DNA from: Bradyrhizobium sp. SRL28
GTDB taxonomy: Bacteria > Pseudomonadota > Alphaproteobacteria > Rhizobiales > Xanthobacteraceae
Direction of reading: 5' to 3'
Assembly: GCF_018596315.1 (NCBI RefSeq)
Contig: NZ_JAHEAG010000001.1
Coordinates: 62,001 to 126,000 of the forward strand
DNA length: 64,000 nt
The notes beneath the pieces are model-generated. The model was not told where the DNA came from. It did not search any database and saw nothing but the letters and a program-made list of their open reading frames with translations. Shown here in pieces: positions 18,284 through 26,239 of this stretch. Position 1 is the stretch's first letter. Each line of letters starts with the position of its first letter. The translations under genes and the position numbers were made by a program.

Positions 18284-19558
18284 TTAATGTTTCCCCGCCC
18301 CCATGTAGCCAAACAGGAATCCCGCCACTTTCCGCTTCTGGATTTCCTCGCTGCCCTCGGTGATCCGATAGCGGCGGTGGTGGCGGTAGATGTGTTCGAA
18401 CGGCTTGTGGCGTGAATAGCCCATGCCGCCGTGGACCTGCATGGCGCGGTCGGCGGCTTCGCAGCACAGGCGGTTGGCCCAAAAATTACACATCGACACC
18501 CGGTCGGAGAGCGTGTGCTCGACCTGCGCCTGCGTGAGCTGGTCCATTTCCCACGCGGTCTTGCGGATCAGCAACCGCAGCATCTCGGCCTGCGTCGCCA
18601 GCTCCACCAGCGGCCACTGGATCGCCTGGTTCTCAGCCAGCGCCTTGCCAAACGGCTTTCGCTCGCGCGCGTATTTGACGCTTTCGTTGATGCAATAGAC
18701 GGCGGCACCCAGCGAACTCGCCGCCTGCCGGATGCGGTTCTCATGCACGAAGCATTGCGCCAGCGACAGCCCGCGGCCGATTTCGCCGAACAGCGCGTCG
18801 TCAGGCACGAACACATCCGTGAAGCTGACGCGCGGATGGTCCGTCGGCATGTTGAAGGTCCACATATACTCCTCGACCTTCACGCCTGCGCTCTTGGCGG
18901 GCACCAGCAGGCAGGTGATGCCGCGCGCGTCGCCATCATTGCCCGACGTGCGGGCGAACAGCGCGCAATGGGTGGCGACGTGCATGCCGGTCGTCCACAT
19001 CTTCTGGCCGTTGATGATCCAGCCCTTGACGTTGTCGCGGGTCGCCTGGACGGCTTTAGTTTCCATATGCGTCGCGTCGGAACCGTGGTCGGGCTCGGTG
19101 AGGCCGAAGGTGATACGATATTTTCCGGTGATCGACCCGTCGATCATCGCCTTCTGATCGTCGGTGCCGTAGCGATCGAGCATGGTGACGATGGGTAAAT
19201 TGCCGACGATCGAATGCTCGTTCTGCAAATCGTTGTGCAGGCCGAGACCCTTTGACGCGAAATGCTCGCGGATGACGGCCATCCAGAGGTTGGAACCATC
19301 CTTGCCGCCGTAACGCTTCGGAATCGCGAAGCGCAAATGCCCCGCGGCATCGGCGAGATTTTTCGCCTTGCGCAGCAGCGCTTCCCATTCATGCCGCGGC
19401 AGACCGCCGTTCTCGAAATCGGTGCGCGCCCATTCGCGGCGATGATCGAAGAAGCGGATGTTGTCGTCGGCCTCCTCCAGCGGCTTGATCTCGCGCGCGA
19501 TGAAGCGGTCGAGTTCATCGAGATAGGCCGTGAGGTCGGCAGGCAGGTTGAAATCCAA
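18284..19558 (-). CDS. Acyl-CoA dehydrogenase
   Basis: 424 aa. FAD/substrate motifs GLTEPDHGSDATHME and KMWTTG in the middle domain, and CEAADRAMQVHGGMGYSR with YRITEGSEEIQ near the C-terminus, define the family. It oxidises an acyl-CoA to the 2-enoyl-CoA, passing electrons to ETF. It belongs to the longer ACAD10/11-like bacterial branch rather than short-chain enzymes. The start codon is TTG: GGGAGAGACCGCC sits just upstream and I find no in-frame ATG that would fit the domain start. Divergent from the crotonase at 19,783; the 224-bp gap holds no clear operator. Confidence 0.92.
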   Translation of the reverse strand: MDFNLPADLTAYLDELDRFIAREIKPLEEADDNIRFFDHRREWARTDFENGGLPRHEWEALLRKAKNLADAAGHLRFAIPKRYGGKDGSNLWMAVIREHFASKGLGLHNDLQNEHSIVGNLPIVTMLDRYGTDDQKAMIDGSITGKYRITFGLTEPDHGSDATHMETKAVQATRDNVKGWIINGQKMWTTGMHVATHCALFARTSGNDGDARGITCLLVPAKSAGVKVEEYMWTFNMPTDHPRVSFTDVFVPDDALFGEIGRGLSLAQCFVHENRIRQAASSLGAAVYCINESVKYARERKPFGKALAENQAIQWPLVELATQAEMLRLLIRKTAWEMDQLTQAQVEHTLSDRVSMCNFWANRLCCEAADRAMQVHGGMGYSRHKPFEHIYRHHRRYRITEGSEEIQKRKVAGFLFGYMGAGKH

Positions 19559-19782
19559 GGCGGTCTCTCCCGGAAATGTCGTTTGCTTTGATTTGCGTTT
19601 AGGCGCTACGAGCGCGCTCCTGCTCGGATCGATTTAGGTGAGAAGACCACGTCCAAGTCAAGCAAGGGAATGGACCTTGGCACGCGCGGGGGCCTTGCGT
19701 AATTGGATGGTATCGGACGCCGCGCCGGCGCTATGATCGCGGTCAATATTCTTCGCCGCAGAAAATCGAAACGGGAGCAAAC

Positions 19783-20562
19783 ATGGACCTGAAGTTCTCC
19801 AAGGTGACGCGCAAGGGACCGGTCACGATCATCACGCTGTCGCGGCCCGAAGTGTACAATGCGTTGCATATCGACGCGCATTTCGAACTCAACAAGGTGT
19901 TCGACGACTTCTCCGCGGACCCCGAGCAATGGGTCGCGATCGTCACCGGCGCCGGCGACAAGGCGTTCTGCGCCGGCAACGACTTGAAATGGCAGGCCGC
20001 CGGCGGCAAACGCGGCTGGGACAAGGGCGGCTTCGCCGGCCTCACCTCGCGCTTCGACTGCGACAAGCCGATCATCGCCGCCGTCAACGGCGTCGCGATG
20101 GGTGGCGGTTTCGAGATCGCGCTGGCCTGCGACCTCATCATCGCGTCGGAGAATGCGACCTTCGCGCTGCCTGAGCCCCGCGTCGGCCTCGCGGCATTGG
20201 CCGGCGGCGTGCACCGCCTGCCGCGGCAGATCGGGCTGAAGCGCGCCATGGGCATGATCCTCACCGCCCGCCACGTCTCGGCCAAGGAGGGGCTTGAACT
20301 GGGTTTTGTGAATGAGGTGGTTCCCGCCGGCGAAGCGCTGGCGGCGGCCGAGCGCTGGGCGGAGACGATTGCCAAGAACTCGCCGATGTCGATCCGCGCC
20401 TCCAAGCAGGCGATCCAGCGCGGGCTTGACGGGTCGCTGGAACAGGCGATCGCCGAGCAGCGGGAATATCCTGCGGTGAAGGCGATGGCGGCCTCGCAGG
20501 ATTACATCGAGGGGCCGAAGGCGTTTGCGGAGAAGCGTGCGCCGAAATGGCTGGGGAAGTAG
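19783..20562 (+). CDS. Crotonase-family protein with one catalytic Glu missing
   Basis: 259 aa, standard crotonase length, with CGGGAG before the ATG. AFCAGNDLKW and GVAMGGGFEIAL form the oxyanion hole. The first hydratase glutamate is kept (LPEPRVGL), but the second position reads AMGMIL, with Gly where rat mitochondrial hydratase has Glu164. A simple hydratase mechanism is therefore doubtful; isomerase, hydrolase or retro-aldol activities occur in this fold with one Glu. Product name should stay general. Followed by a family A repeat. Confidence 0.85.
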   Translation: MDLKFSKVTRKGPVTIITLSRPEVYNALHIDAHFELNKVFDDFSADPEQWVAIVTGAGDKAFCAGNDLKWQAAGGKRGWDKGGFAGLTSRFDCDKPIIAAVNGVAMGGGFEIALACDLIIASENATFALPEPRVGLAALAGGVHRLPRQIGLKRAMGMILTARHVSAKEGLELGFVNEVVPAGEALAAAERWAETIAKNSPMSIRASKQAIQRGLDGSLEQAIAEQREYPAVKAMAASQDYIEGPKAFAEKRAPKWLGK

Positions 20563-20584
20563 GGATCGCGACGCTCTATCCCCA

Positions 20585-20665
20585 TCATTGCGAGCGAAGC
20601 GAAGCAATCCATCTATCCGCTTGCGGTGAGATGGATTGCTTCGTCGCTGCGCTCCTCGCAATGAC
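20585..20665. repeat. Intergenic inverted repeat (family A)
   Basis: TCATTGCGAGCGAAGCGAAG...AATCCAT pairs with ATGGATTGCTTCG...CGCAATGA. Located between converging genes. Confidence 0.85.
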
Positions 20666-20690
20666 GTGGTGGGATTTTCGACCACTCTAC

Positions 20691-21062
20691 TTATTTCCCC
20701 AGCTCCCGCTTGTACGACGCATAGTTCGGCTGATCCACGGCGAGCTTGTCCATCGTGGTCTGCCAGAGATGCTCGGCCAATCCCGGCGTCTGCAGATCGA
20801 CCTCGCCGTTCGCGATCTTCTCCGATAGCGCGCGATTCAACTCGATCAGGGAAGCGTCCAGACCCAGCAACTTTTTCAGCCGCGCGGCTTCCGCAGCATC
20901 GCCCCCCTGCTCCAGCGCCAGTTGCCGCGTGACGAGGTCCAGCGCGTTGATGCCGACGCGGAGCTTGAAGGCGTTGTGGCCCTTAATAGCTGGCGTGATC
21001 TCGTTGCGGAGAAAATCCGCGACCGCCTTGATCAGTTCGGTGGGTGTCGGTTCGTCCTGCAT
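20691..21062 (-). CDS. DUF6285 domain protein
   Basis: 123 aa, mostly helical, no cysteine-rich or membrane features. I recognise the DUF6285 pattern (ELIKAVADFLRNEI...HNAFKLRVGINAL), a family without a described function that is regularly encoded next to APH-type kinases of acyl-CoA loci. The ATG lies one base after the kinase stop (TGA-G-ATG), so translation is coupled. It probably works as a partner or regulator of the kinase; that is inference from position. Confidence 0.8.
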   Translation of the reverse strand: MQDEPTPTELIKAVADFLRNEITPAIKGHNAFKLRVGINALDLVTRQLALEQGGDAAEAARLKKLLGLDASLIELNRALSEKIANGEVDLQTPGLAEHLWQTTMDKLAVDQPNYASYKRELGK

Positions 21063-21063
21063 C

Positions 21064-22050
21064 TCACCCTCCCCTTGGAGCCAGCAGTCGTAACAGATCG
21101 ATTTCCGTCTCCGACGAGCGCCGGCCGATCATCGCGCGCTCCATCGAATGATCCGGCCCGGAGCGAAACCGCTGCATCATGCCGCAGCACATGATGCCCC
21201 AGCGCAGCGTGCCCATCACTTCCCAGAACATCACGCGCGCGGGATCGGCCTTGCGGCCCGCCTCCGCATAGCCCGCGAACAATTCCTCACGCGAACCAAA
21301 GCCGCCGACCGGCTTGTCGATCACGCCGAAGCGCCAGGAGTTGACGCAGATCCAGCCGAGATCCTCCATCGGATCGCCGAAATGCGCGAGCTCCCAGTCC
21401 AGCACCGCGCGGACGCCATCGGGGCCGACGATGAGGTTGCCGTGGCGGAAATCGCCATGCACCAGCGTCACCTCTTTCGACGGTCCGGGATCGCGCTCGC
21501 GCAGCCAGCGTAGCGCCAGTTCGAACACCGGACGCGGCCAACCGAAGCTGCGGTATTCGCGTTCGAGATCGGCGATCTCCTTTGTCGCGCTCATCTCGCG
21601 CAGTTTTGGCAGCCTCAAAGCCGGCAGACCGTGAATGCCGGCGATCACGCGGCCGAGCTGCCGCGCCAGGATCGGCCGCGCCTTGGCGAACTGCGCATCG
21701 CGCAGAATCTTGCGCGCGATGGTCTCGCCCTCGATGCGCTGCATGATGAAGCCGGTGCCGAGTTCGTCGTCAGGCGTGAGCACATGCATCACACGCGGCG
21801 ACGGCAGGCCGGCGTCGTGCGCAAGCTGCATCAGTGTCGCCTCGGCATCGAGCCCGGCGGCCCGCCCCGGCGAGGCGCCATAGCCCGGCGGCGCACGGCG
21901 CAGGATGGCGCCGACGCTGCCGTCCGCGTGCACGATGTCAAACGTCCAGGTCTCCTGGCTGGCGCCGCCGGAAAGTTTGGCGGCGCCGGTCACGCCGGTC
22001 GCTCCCGGATACCAGGAGGCGACGCAGCGTCCGAGCTGGTCCTCGATCAT
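21064..22050 (-). CDS. APH-type phosphotransferase (ACAD10/11 kinase-like)
   Basis: 328 aa. The kinase core is intact: LVHGDFRHGNLIVG gives the catalytic Asp and the Mg-binding Asn, and DWELAHFGDP is the DFG-equivalent loop with its metal-binding Asp. The closest functional relatives are the kinase halves of mammalian ACAD10/ACAD11, which phosphorylate 4-hydroxyacyl-CoA so that the dehydrogenase half can eliminate phosphate. Here the kinase is a separate gene, overlapped 4 bp (ATGA) by the crotonase stop upstream and followed by DUF6285. A role on hydroxylated acyl-CoA rather than antibiotics is inferred from this company. Confidence 0.85.
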   Translation of the reverse strand: MIEDQLGRCVASWYPGATGVTGAAKLSGGASQETWTFDIVHADGSVGAILRRAPPGYGASPGRAAGLDAEATLMQLAHDAGLPSPRVMHVLTPDDELGTGFIMQRIEGETIARKILRDAQFAKARPILARQLGRVIAGIHGLPALRLPKLREMSATKEIADLEREYRSFGWPRPVFELALRWLRERDPGPSKEVTLVHGDFRHGNLIVGPDGVRAVLDWELAHFGDPMEDLGWICVNSWRFGVIDKPVGGFGSREELFAGYAEAGRKADPARVMFWEVMGTLRWGIMCCGMMQRFRSGPDHSMERAMIGRRSSETEIDLLRLLAPRGG

Positions 22051-22838
22051 TTGCCTTTGAACTTGGCGGGGCGCTTTTCCAGGAATGCGGTGACGCCTTC
22101 CTTGAAGTCTTCCGCCGCGCCGGCGATGCGTTGCGATTCGAATTCGAGGTTGAGCTGTTCCTCAAAGGAATTTTCCGGGCTGTCCCAATAGAGTTTTCGG
22201 ATCAGCGACAGCGCGATCGTCGGGCCATTGGCGAGATCGTGCGCGAGCTTCATCGCCTCTTCCATCAAGACCGCATCGTCATAGACGCGGTTGACGAGGC
22301 CCCATTCCAGCGCCTTCTCCGCCGGCAGCCGCTCGCCCATCAAGGACAATTCGACCGAACGCGCCTTGCCGATCATGCGCGGCAGCAGCCAGGTCGAGCC
22401 GCAATCCGGCACCAGACCGATGCGGCGGAACGCCTGCAGGAAATAGGACGAGCGCGCGCACACGATCATGTCGCCCATCAAAGCAAAACTCATCCCGGCG
22501 CCGGCGGCGGGGCCATTGACCGCCGACACGATCGGGCAATGCAGCCTGCGCAGCCGCCGCAGGAATGGATGAAAGCCGATTTCCAGCGATTGTCCGGCAT
22601 TGCTTTTGCCGGCTTTCTGGTTGCCCCGGCCCTGCAGGTTGGCGCCGGTGCAGAAGGCGCGGCCGGCGCCGGTCAGCACGAGGCAACGCACCTCATCCCG
22701 CTTGTCGTCGATCGCATCGAGCGCCTCGCCGAGACCGCCCAGCATGTCCATCGAGACCGCGTTCATGACCTCCTGATGGTCGAGCTTGAGAATGGCGACC
22801 GGGCCATCGAAATCGAGCGTGACGTGCTTGAACTGCAT
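22047..22838 (-). CDS. Enoyl-CoA hydratase/isomerase family (PaaG-like)
   Basis: 263 aa. AFCTGANLQG and GPAAGAGMSFAL are the oxyanion strands. IGLVPDCGSTWLLPR is the arrangement of PaaG-type isomerases, with Asp in PDxG; the first hydratase Glu position is not acidic. Isomerisation of an enoyl- or epoxy-acyl-CoA is more likely than hydration. First gene of a tight operon with the kinase and DUF6285. GAGGAAGCA precedes the ATG at 22838. Divergent from the SDR at 23,005. Confidence 0.85.
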   Translation of the reverse strand: MQFKHVTLDFDGPVAILKLDHQEVMNAVSMDMLGGLGEALDAIDDKRDEVRCLVLTGAGRAFCTGANLQGRGNQKAGKSNAGQSLEIGFHPFLRRLRRLHCPIVSAVNGPAAGAGMSFALMGDMIVCARSSYFLQAFRRIGLVPDCGSTWLLPRMIGKARSVELSLMGERLPAEKALEWGLVNRVYDDAVLMEEAMKLAHDLANGPTIALSLIRKLYWDSPENSFEEQLNLEFESQRIAGAAEDFKEGVTAFLEKRPAKFKGK

Positions 22839-23004
22839 TGCTTCCTCATGACTTGTGTTTACGCGCTATTTCGCTGCGCGGAAGATCGGACGATGTCTCG
22901 CCCATATTTGATTTTTCGGACGCGCTTGTCCATGCTTGCGGCAGAGCATCTGCCCGTCACTGGGCGCACGACTTAACGCGCCCGACACCAAATGGAAACA
23001 TCCA

Positions 23005-23784
23005 ATGAGCATCTTTGACCTCACGGGCCGCACAGCCGTCATCACCGGCGGTAACGGCGGCATCGGGCTTGGCATCGCACAGGCGCTGAACGCGCAAGGC
23101 TGCAACGTCTCGATTTGGGGCCGCAACACCGACAAGAACAAGAACGCGGCGGCAACCATGTCGGCTGGTCCCGGCAAGGTGCATAGCCTCGTCTGCGACG
23201 TCTCCGATCCTGCTTCGGTGAAAGCTGCGATGCAGGCGACGCTCGATACATTCGGCCGCGTCGATGGCTGCTTTGCCAATGCCGGCATCGGCGGCGGCGG
23301 GCGCCGCGCCTTCATCGACCGCACCGAAGAGGAATGGCGGCGCATGTTCGCAACCAATCTCGACGGCGTCTTCCACGTATTCCAGGTTGCCGCCCGCCAC
23401 ATGACCGAACGCGCCGAGGCCGGCGACAAATTCGGCCGGCTGGTCGCGACCTCGAGCCTGGCGTCGCTGTTCGGTACCGCGCGCAACGAGCATTATGCCG
23501 GCACGAAAGCGGCGCTGAACGCGCTGTGCCGCGCGCTTGCCGTCGAGCTCGCGCGCCACGGCGTCACCGCGAACGCGATCCTGCCGGGGTGGATCAAGAG
23601 CGACATGACCGCGGGGATCATGGGGAATGAAAAATTCGTCGCCAACGTGATGCCGCGGATTCCGGTGCGCCGCTTTGGCGAGCCCACGGATTTCGGCGGC
23701 ATCGCCGTGTACATCATGAGCAAGGCGTCGTCGTATCATACGGCGGATTGTTTCGTGATCGATGGCGGGTACACGGCGTTTTAA
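23005..23784 (+). CDS. SDR family oxidoreductase
   Basis: 259 aa from the ATG at 23005. TGGNGGIG at 14-21 is the nucleotide-binding loop and HYAGTKAAL holds the catalytic Tyr and Lys. An extended loop (GAGKVHSLVCDVSD follows NKNAAATM) is ordinary for the family. Likely an alcohol or 3-hydroxyacyl dehydrogenase; substrate unknown. The upstream in-frame extension lacks a ribosome site and is not used. Confidence 0.85.
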   Translation: MSIFDLTGRTAVITGGNGGIGLGIAQALNAQGCNVSIWGRNTDKNKNAAATMSAGPGKVHSLVCDVSDPASVKAAMQATLDTFGRVDGCFANAGIGGGGRRAFIDRTEEEWRRMFATNLDGVFHVFQVAARHMTERAEAGDKFGRLVATSSLASLFGTARNEHYAGTKAALNALCRALAVELARHGVTANAILPGWIKSDMTAGIMGNEKFVANVMPRIPVRRFGEPTDFGGIAVYIMSKASSYHTADCFVIDGGYTAF

Positions 23785-23800
23785 GGTTGGGTGTGGAACT

Positions 23801-23876
23801 GTAGCCCGGATGAGCGAAGCGAGATCCGGGGCGGTGTGAGCGTGATCCCGGATGTCGCTGCGCTCATCCGGGCTAC
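23801..23876. repeat. Intergenic inverted repeat (family C)
   Basis: GTAGCCCGGATGAGCGAAGCGAG... pairs with ...CTGCGCTCATCCGGGCTAC. Copy of the 8,306 element with better arms. Confidence 0.85.
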
Positions 23877-24036
23877 GAAGCTTGCGTAACGTGTCATGCG
23901 GGGCATCCAGTACGCTGCGGCTTATCGGTTCAATCATTTGGCGTCTCTGGGATACTGGGTCGCCCGGCCAAGCCGGGCGATGACAGCTGAATATGCGTTA
24001 GCGATCTCGCGGCACAATGCGCCCGAGGTTTGCATC

Positions 24037-24330
24037 TTCATTTGGCCCTCTTCGAAATAGAGGGCGCAGGGAAGACCGGGTGCGCGCCGCACCCGCGGTC
24101 TCGCGTGCAATTTGCGCATAAGAACGCGCACACGAGCATACAGGTTCGGCGGAAACACTCCGGCCTTCCCTGCGCAATGGCTTTACGGCTTACTTCGTGC
24201 TCTCCCCGGTGAACGGCTTTCTTGCCACCGTCGTCCGTGAGAGGCGTGCCTCTCGCGAACTTAGCGCCAGCACCGCGGCGCCAGAACCACACGACTTCGC
24301 CGTACGCTTCAGGCGCGTACGTCTATCGCG
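24037..24330. repeat. Possible dispersed repeat element of about 300 bp
   Basis: The stretch with GAAGACCGGGTGCGCGCCGC and CACTCCGGCCTTCCCTGCGC looks to me like a non-coding element seen many times in Bradyrhizobium and Rhodopseudomonas genomes, where it yields spurious hypothetical proteins. I see one copy in this window, so repetition here is from memory, not shown by the sequence. Boundaries are approximate. Confidence 0.4.
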
Positions 24331-24525
24331 CCTCTCGCGTCCATAGCATCTCACCGCACGTTCGTGACGATGGCCAACGCCCCTCATCTGCCGTGAGACG
24401 GGCGGAGTTATGCCGGTGATTTGCGTGAGAACGAAAGCGGAATATTTTTGCGGGAAGGGCTGGACGACCCAAATCAGCTTGATCCGCCTTGGAAAATTGG
24501 CGTTTTGGCGCAGCGCTCTCTCCGC

Positions 24526-24601
24526 GTCATTGCGAGCGAAGCGAAGCAATCCATAGCGCGGCTTGCGGAGACGTGGATTGCTTCGCTTCGCTCGCAATGA
24601 C
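24526..24601. repeat. Intergenic inverted repeat (family A)
   Basis: GTCATTGCGAGCGAAGCGAA... and ...TTCGCTTCGCTCGCAATGAC are near-perfect complementary arms about 30 bases long. Confidence 0.9.
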
Positions 24602-24612
24602 GGTGAAAGTCC

Positions 24613-24706
24613 GTAGGGTGGGCAAAGCGAAGCGTGCCCACCGTTTCGATGCGCGGTCGGCGATAGATGGTGGGCACGTCGCTAACGCTCCTTTGCCCAC
24701 CCTACG
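24613..24706. repeat. Intergenic inverted repeat, GTAGGGTGGGCAAAGCG type (family B)
   Basis: GTAGGGTGGGCAAAGCGAAG...TGCCCACC pairs with GGTGGGCACG...CTTTGCCCACCCTACG. Other copies at 35,352, 39,278, 42,490 and 44,158. Confidence 0.9.
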
Positions 24707-24829
24707 ATCTCAGCATCCCCAGCTCCCCCGGCGATTGTCCCGGTTTGCGGGAATCTCCATCACACCCGGCGGCGATTGTTTCCTGAAATCATCGAAGCCA
24801 GCTTTGTTCGGGTAAATGGAGAATCCTTC

Positions 24830-26233
24830 ATGACATCCGACAGACGTACCTTTCTAGGCGCCGGCCTCGGCATCGCCGCGGCCGCGACCTCGCGAAACTG
24901 GGGCCTCACAGCCAACGCAGCCGAAATGCCGTCGCGCGAAAACATCCGCGCCGAAGCAAGCACCGATTTCGGCCACCTGATTCACAGGGAGCCGCGCGCG
25001 GTAGCGCAGCCGGTGTCCCCTGAGGAGGTCGCCAGCCAGTTGCGCCTGGCGAGGAGCGAGAGACTGAAGGTTGCGGCCCGCGGCCAGGGCCATTCAATTT
25101 ACGGCCGCTCGCTGAGCGAGGACGGCATCGTGGTCAATATGGGCAGGCTCAGTTCGATCCGCGATCTCCAGGCGGATCGCGTCGTGGTTAGCGCCGGCGC
25201 CACGTGGAAGAGCGTGCTCGATGCCACGCTGCCGCAAGGCCTGACGCCACCGGTGCTGACCAATTATCTCGGCCTGTCGGTCGGCGGCACAATCGCCGTC
25301 GGCGGTATCGGCGGCTCGTCATCCCGATACGGCATGCAGACCGACAACGTTCTCGAACTGGACGTCGTGACCGGCGATGGACGCCAACTGACCTGTTCGG
25401 CGGAATCGAACCCGAATGAATTCGACGCCGTTCGGGCCGGCCTCGGCCAGTGCGGCATCATCACGCGCGTGACGTTGCGCCTGGTGCGTGCGCCGGAACG
25501 CGTTCGCCGCTTTCAACTGTTCTACCCTGGCCTGACCGAACTGATCGCCGACCAACGGCGCGCCCTGGCGGAAGAACGTTTTGATCAGTTGCAGGGTGCC
25601 ATCCTCCCCGACGGCGCCGGCTGGCGATATCAGCTCGACGGAGCCGTCTTCTATGACAGTAACGAGCCTCCCGACGACAAAGCCCTGCTCAAGGCGTTAT
25701 CGGACACGCGCAGCGCCGCCGTCATTTCCGACCTTACCTACGGTGAAGATGCCGGTGCATTTGCAAAATTCGAAGCCCTGCTTCGATCGAAGGGCCAGTG
25801 GGCCACGCCAAAACCCTGGCTGCTGACGTTCCTGCCCGGAAGCAACGCGGAAAAGCTCGCGCGCGACGTCCTCACCGGATTGACCCCTGCAGATATCGGA
25901 CCGTTCGGACGGATCACCTGCTATCCCATGCGAACGCAAGCGTGCCACACGCCGCTGTTGCGTCTGCCCGACGAGAGTGTCGTCTTCCCGTTCAATGTCA
26001 TCCGCATGCCGGCCTCCGACGATCGCGCTGCGACACAGCGAATGGTCGCACAGAACCGCTCGCTCTACGATCGGCTTCGCAGCGCCGGAGCATTTCAGTA
26101 TCCGGTTGGCGCCTTTCCGATGTCGCAAGACGACTGGAAAGATCATTTCGGACCAAGCTGGGCGCGATTTGCCGAAATCAAACAGCGCCTCGATCCAGCC
26201 AACCTGCTTGCCCCCGGTTACGAGATATTCTGA
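24830..26233 (+). CDS. Tat-exported FAD-linked oxidase, cytokinin dehydrogenase-like
   Basis: 467 aa from the ATG at 24830. A twin-arginine signal (SDRRTFLGAG, residues 3-10) predicts periplasmic export with cofactor already bound. The PCMH-type FAD domain has RGQGHSIYGRS with H88 at the position where plant cytokinin dehydrogenases bind FAD covalently, then NYLGLSVGGTIAVGGIGG. The C-terminus DPANLLAPGYEIF matches the family's ending. Plant CKX cleaves the side chain of isopentenyladenine and zeatin; bacterial relatives may act on other amines or alcohols. Converges with the LysR gene, 6 bp apart. Confidence 0.82.
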   Translation: MTSDRRTFLGAGLGIAAAATSRNWGLTANAAEMPSRENIRAEASTDFGHLIHREPRAVAQPVSPEEVASQLRLARSERLKVAARGQGHSIYGRSLSEDGIVVNMGRLSSIRDLQADRVVVSAGATWKSVLDATLPQGLTPPVLTNYLGLSVGGTIAVGGIGGSSSRYGMQTDNVLELDVVTGDGRQLTCSAESNPNEFDAVRAGLGQCGIITRVTLRLVRAPERVRRFQLFYPGLTELIADQRRALAEERFDQLQGAILPDGAGWRYQLDGAVFYDSNEPPDDKALLKALSDTRSAAVISDLTYGEDAGAFAKFEALLRSKGQWATPKPWLLTFLPGSNAEKLARDVLTGLTPADIGPFGRITCYPMRTQACHTPLLRLPDESVVFPFNVIRMPASDDRAATQRMVAQNRSLYDRLRSAGAFQYPVGAFPMSQDDWKDHFGPSWARFAEIKQRLDPANLLAPGYEIF

Positions 26234-26239
26234 TGATAG

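Larger units (their letters stand above)
23785..24829. other. Gene-free repeat patch of about 1 kb
   Basis: No convincing gene on either strand. It holds, in order: a family C repeat (23,801-23,876), a CGCCCGGC-CAA-GCCGGGCG hairpin (23,961-23,979), an unpaired element of about 300 bp (24,037-24,330), and family A (24,526-24,601) and family B (24,613-24,706) repeats. Short frames here are translations of repeats. Confidence 0.75.

Noticed and set aside
24037..24597. Short reading frames with phrases such as GAGKTGCAPHPRSRVQF or LLRFARND
   Set aside because: They are translations of repeat elements and recur wherever the repeats do.
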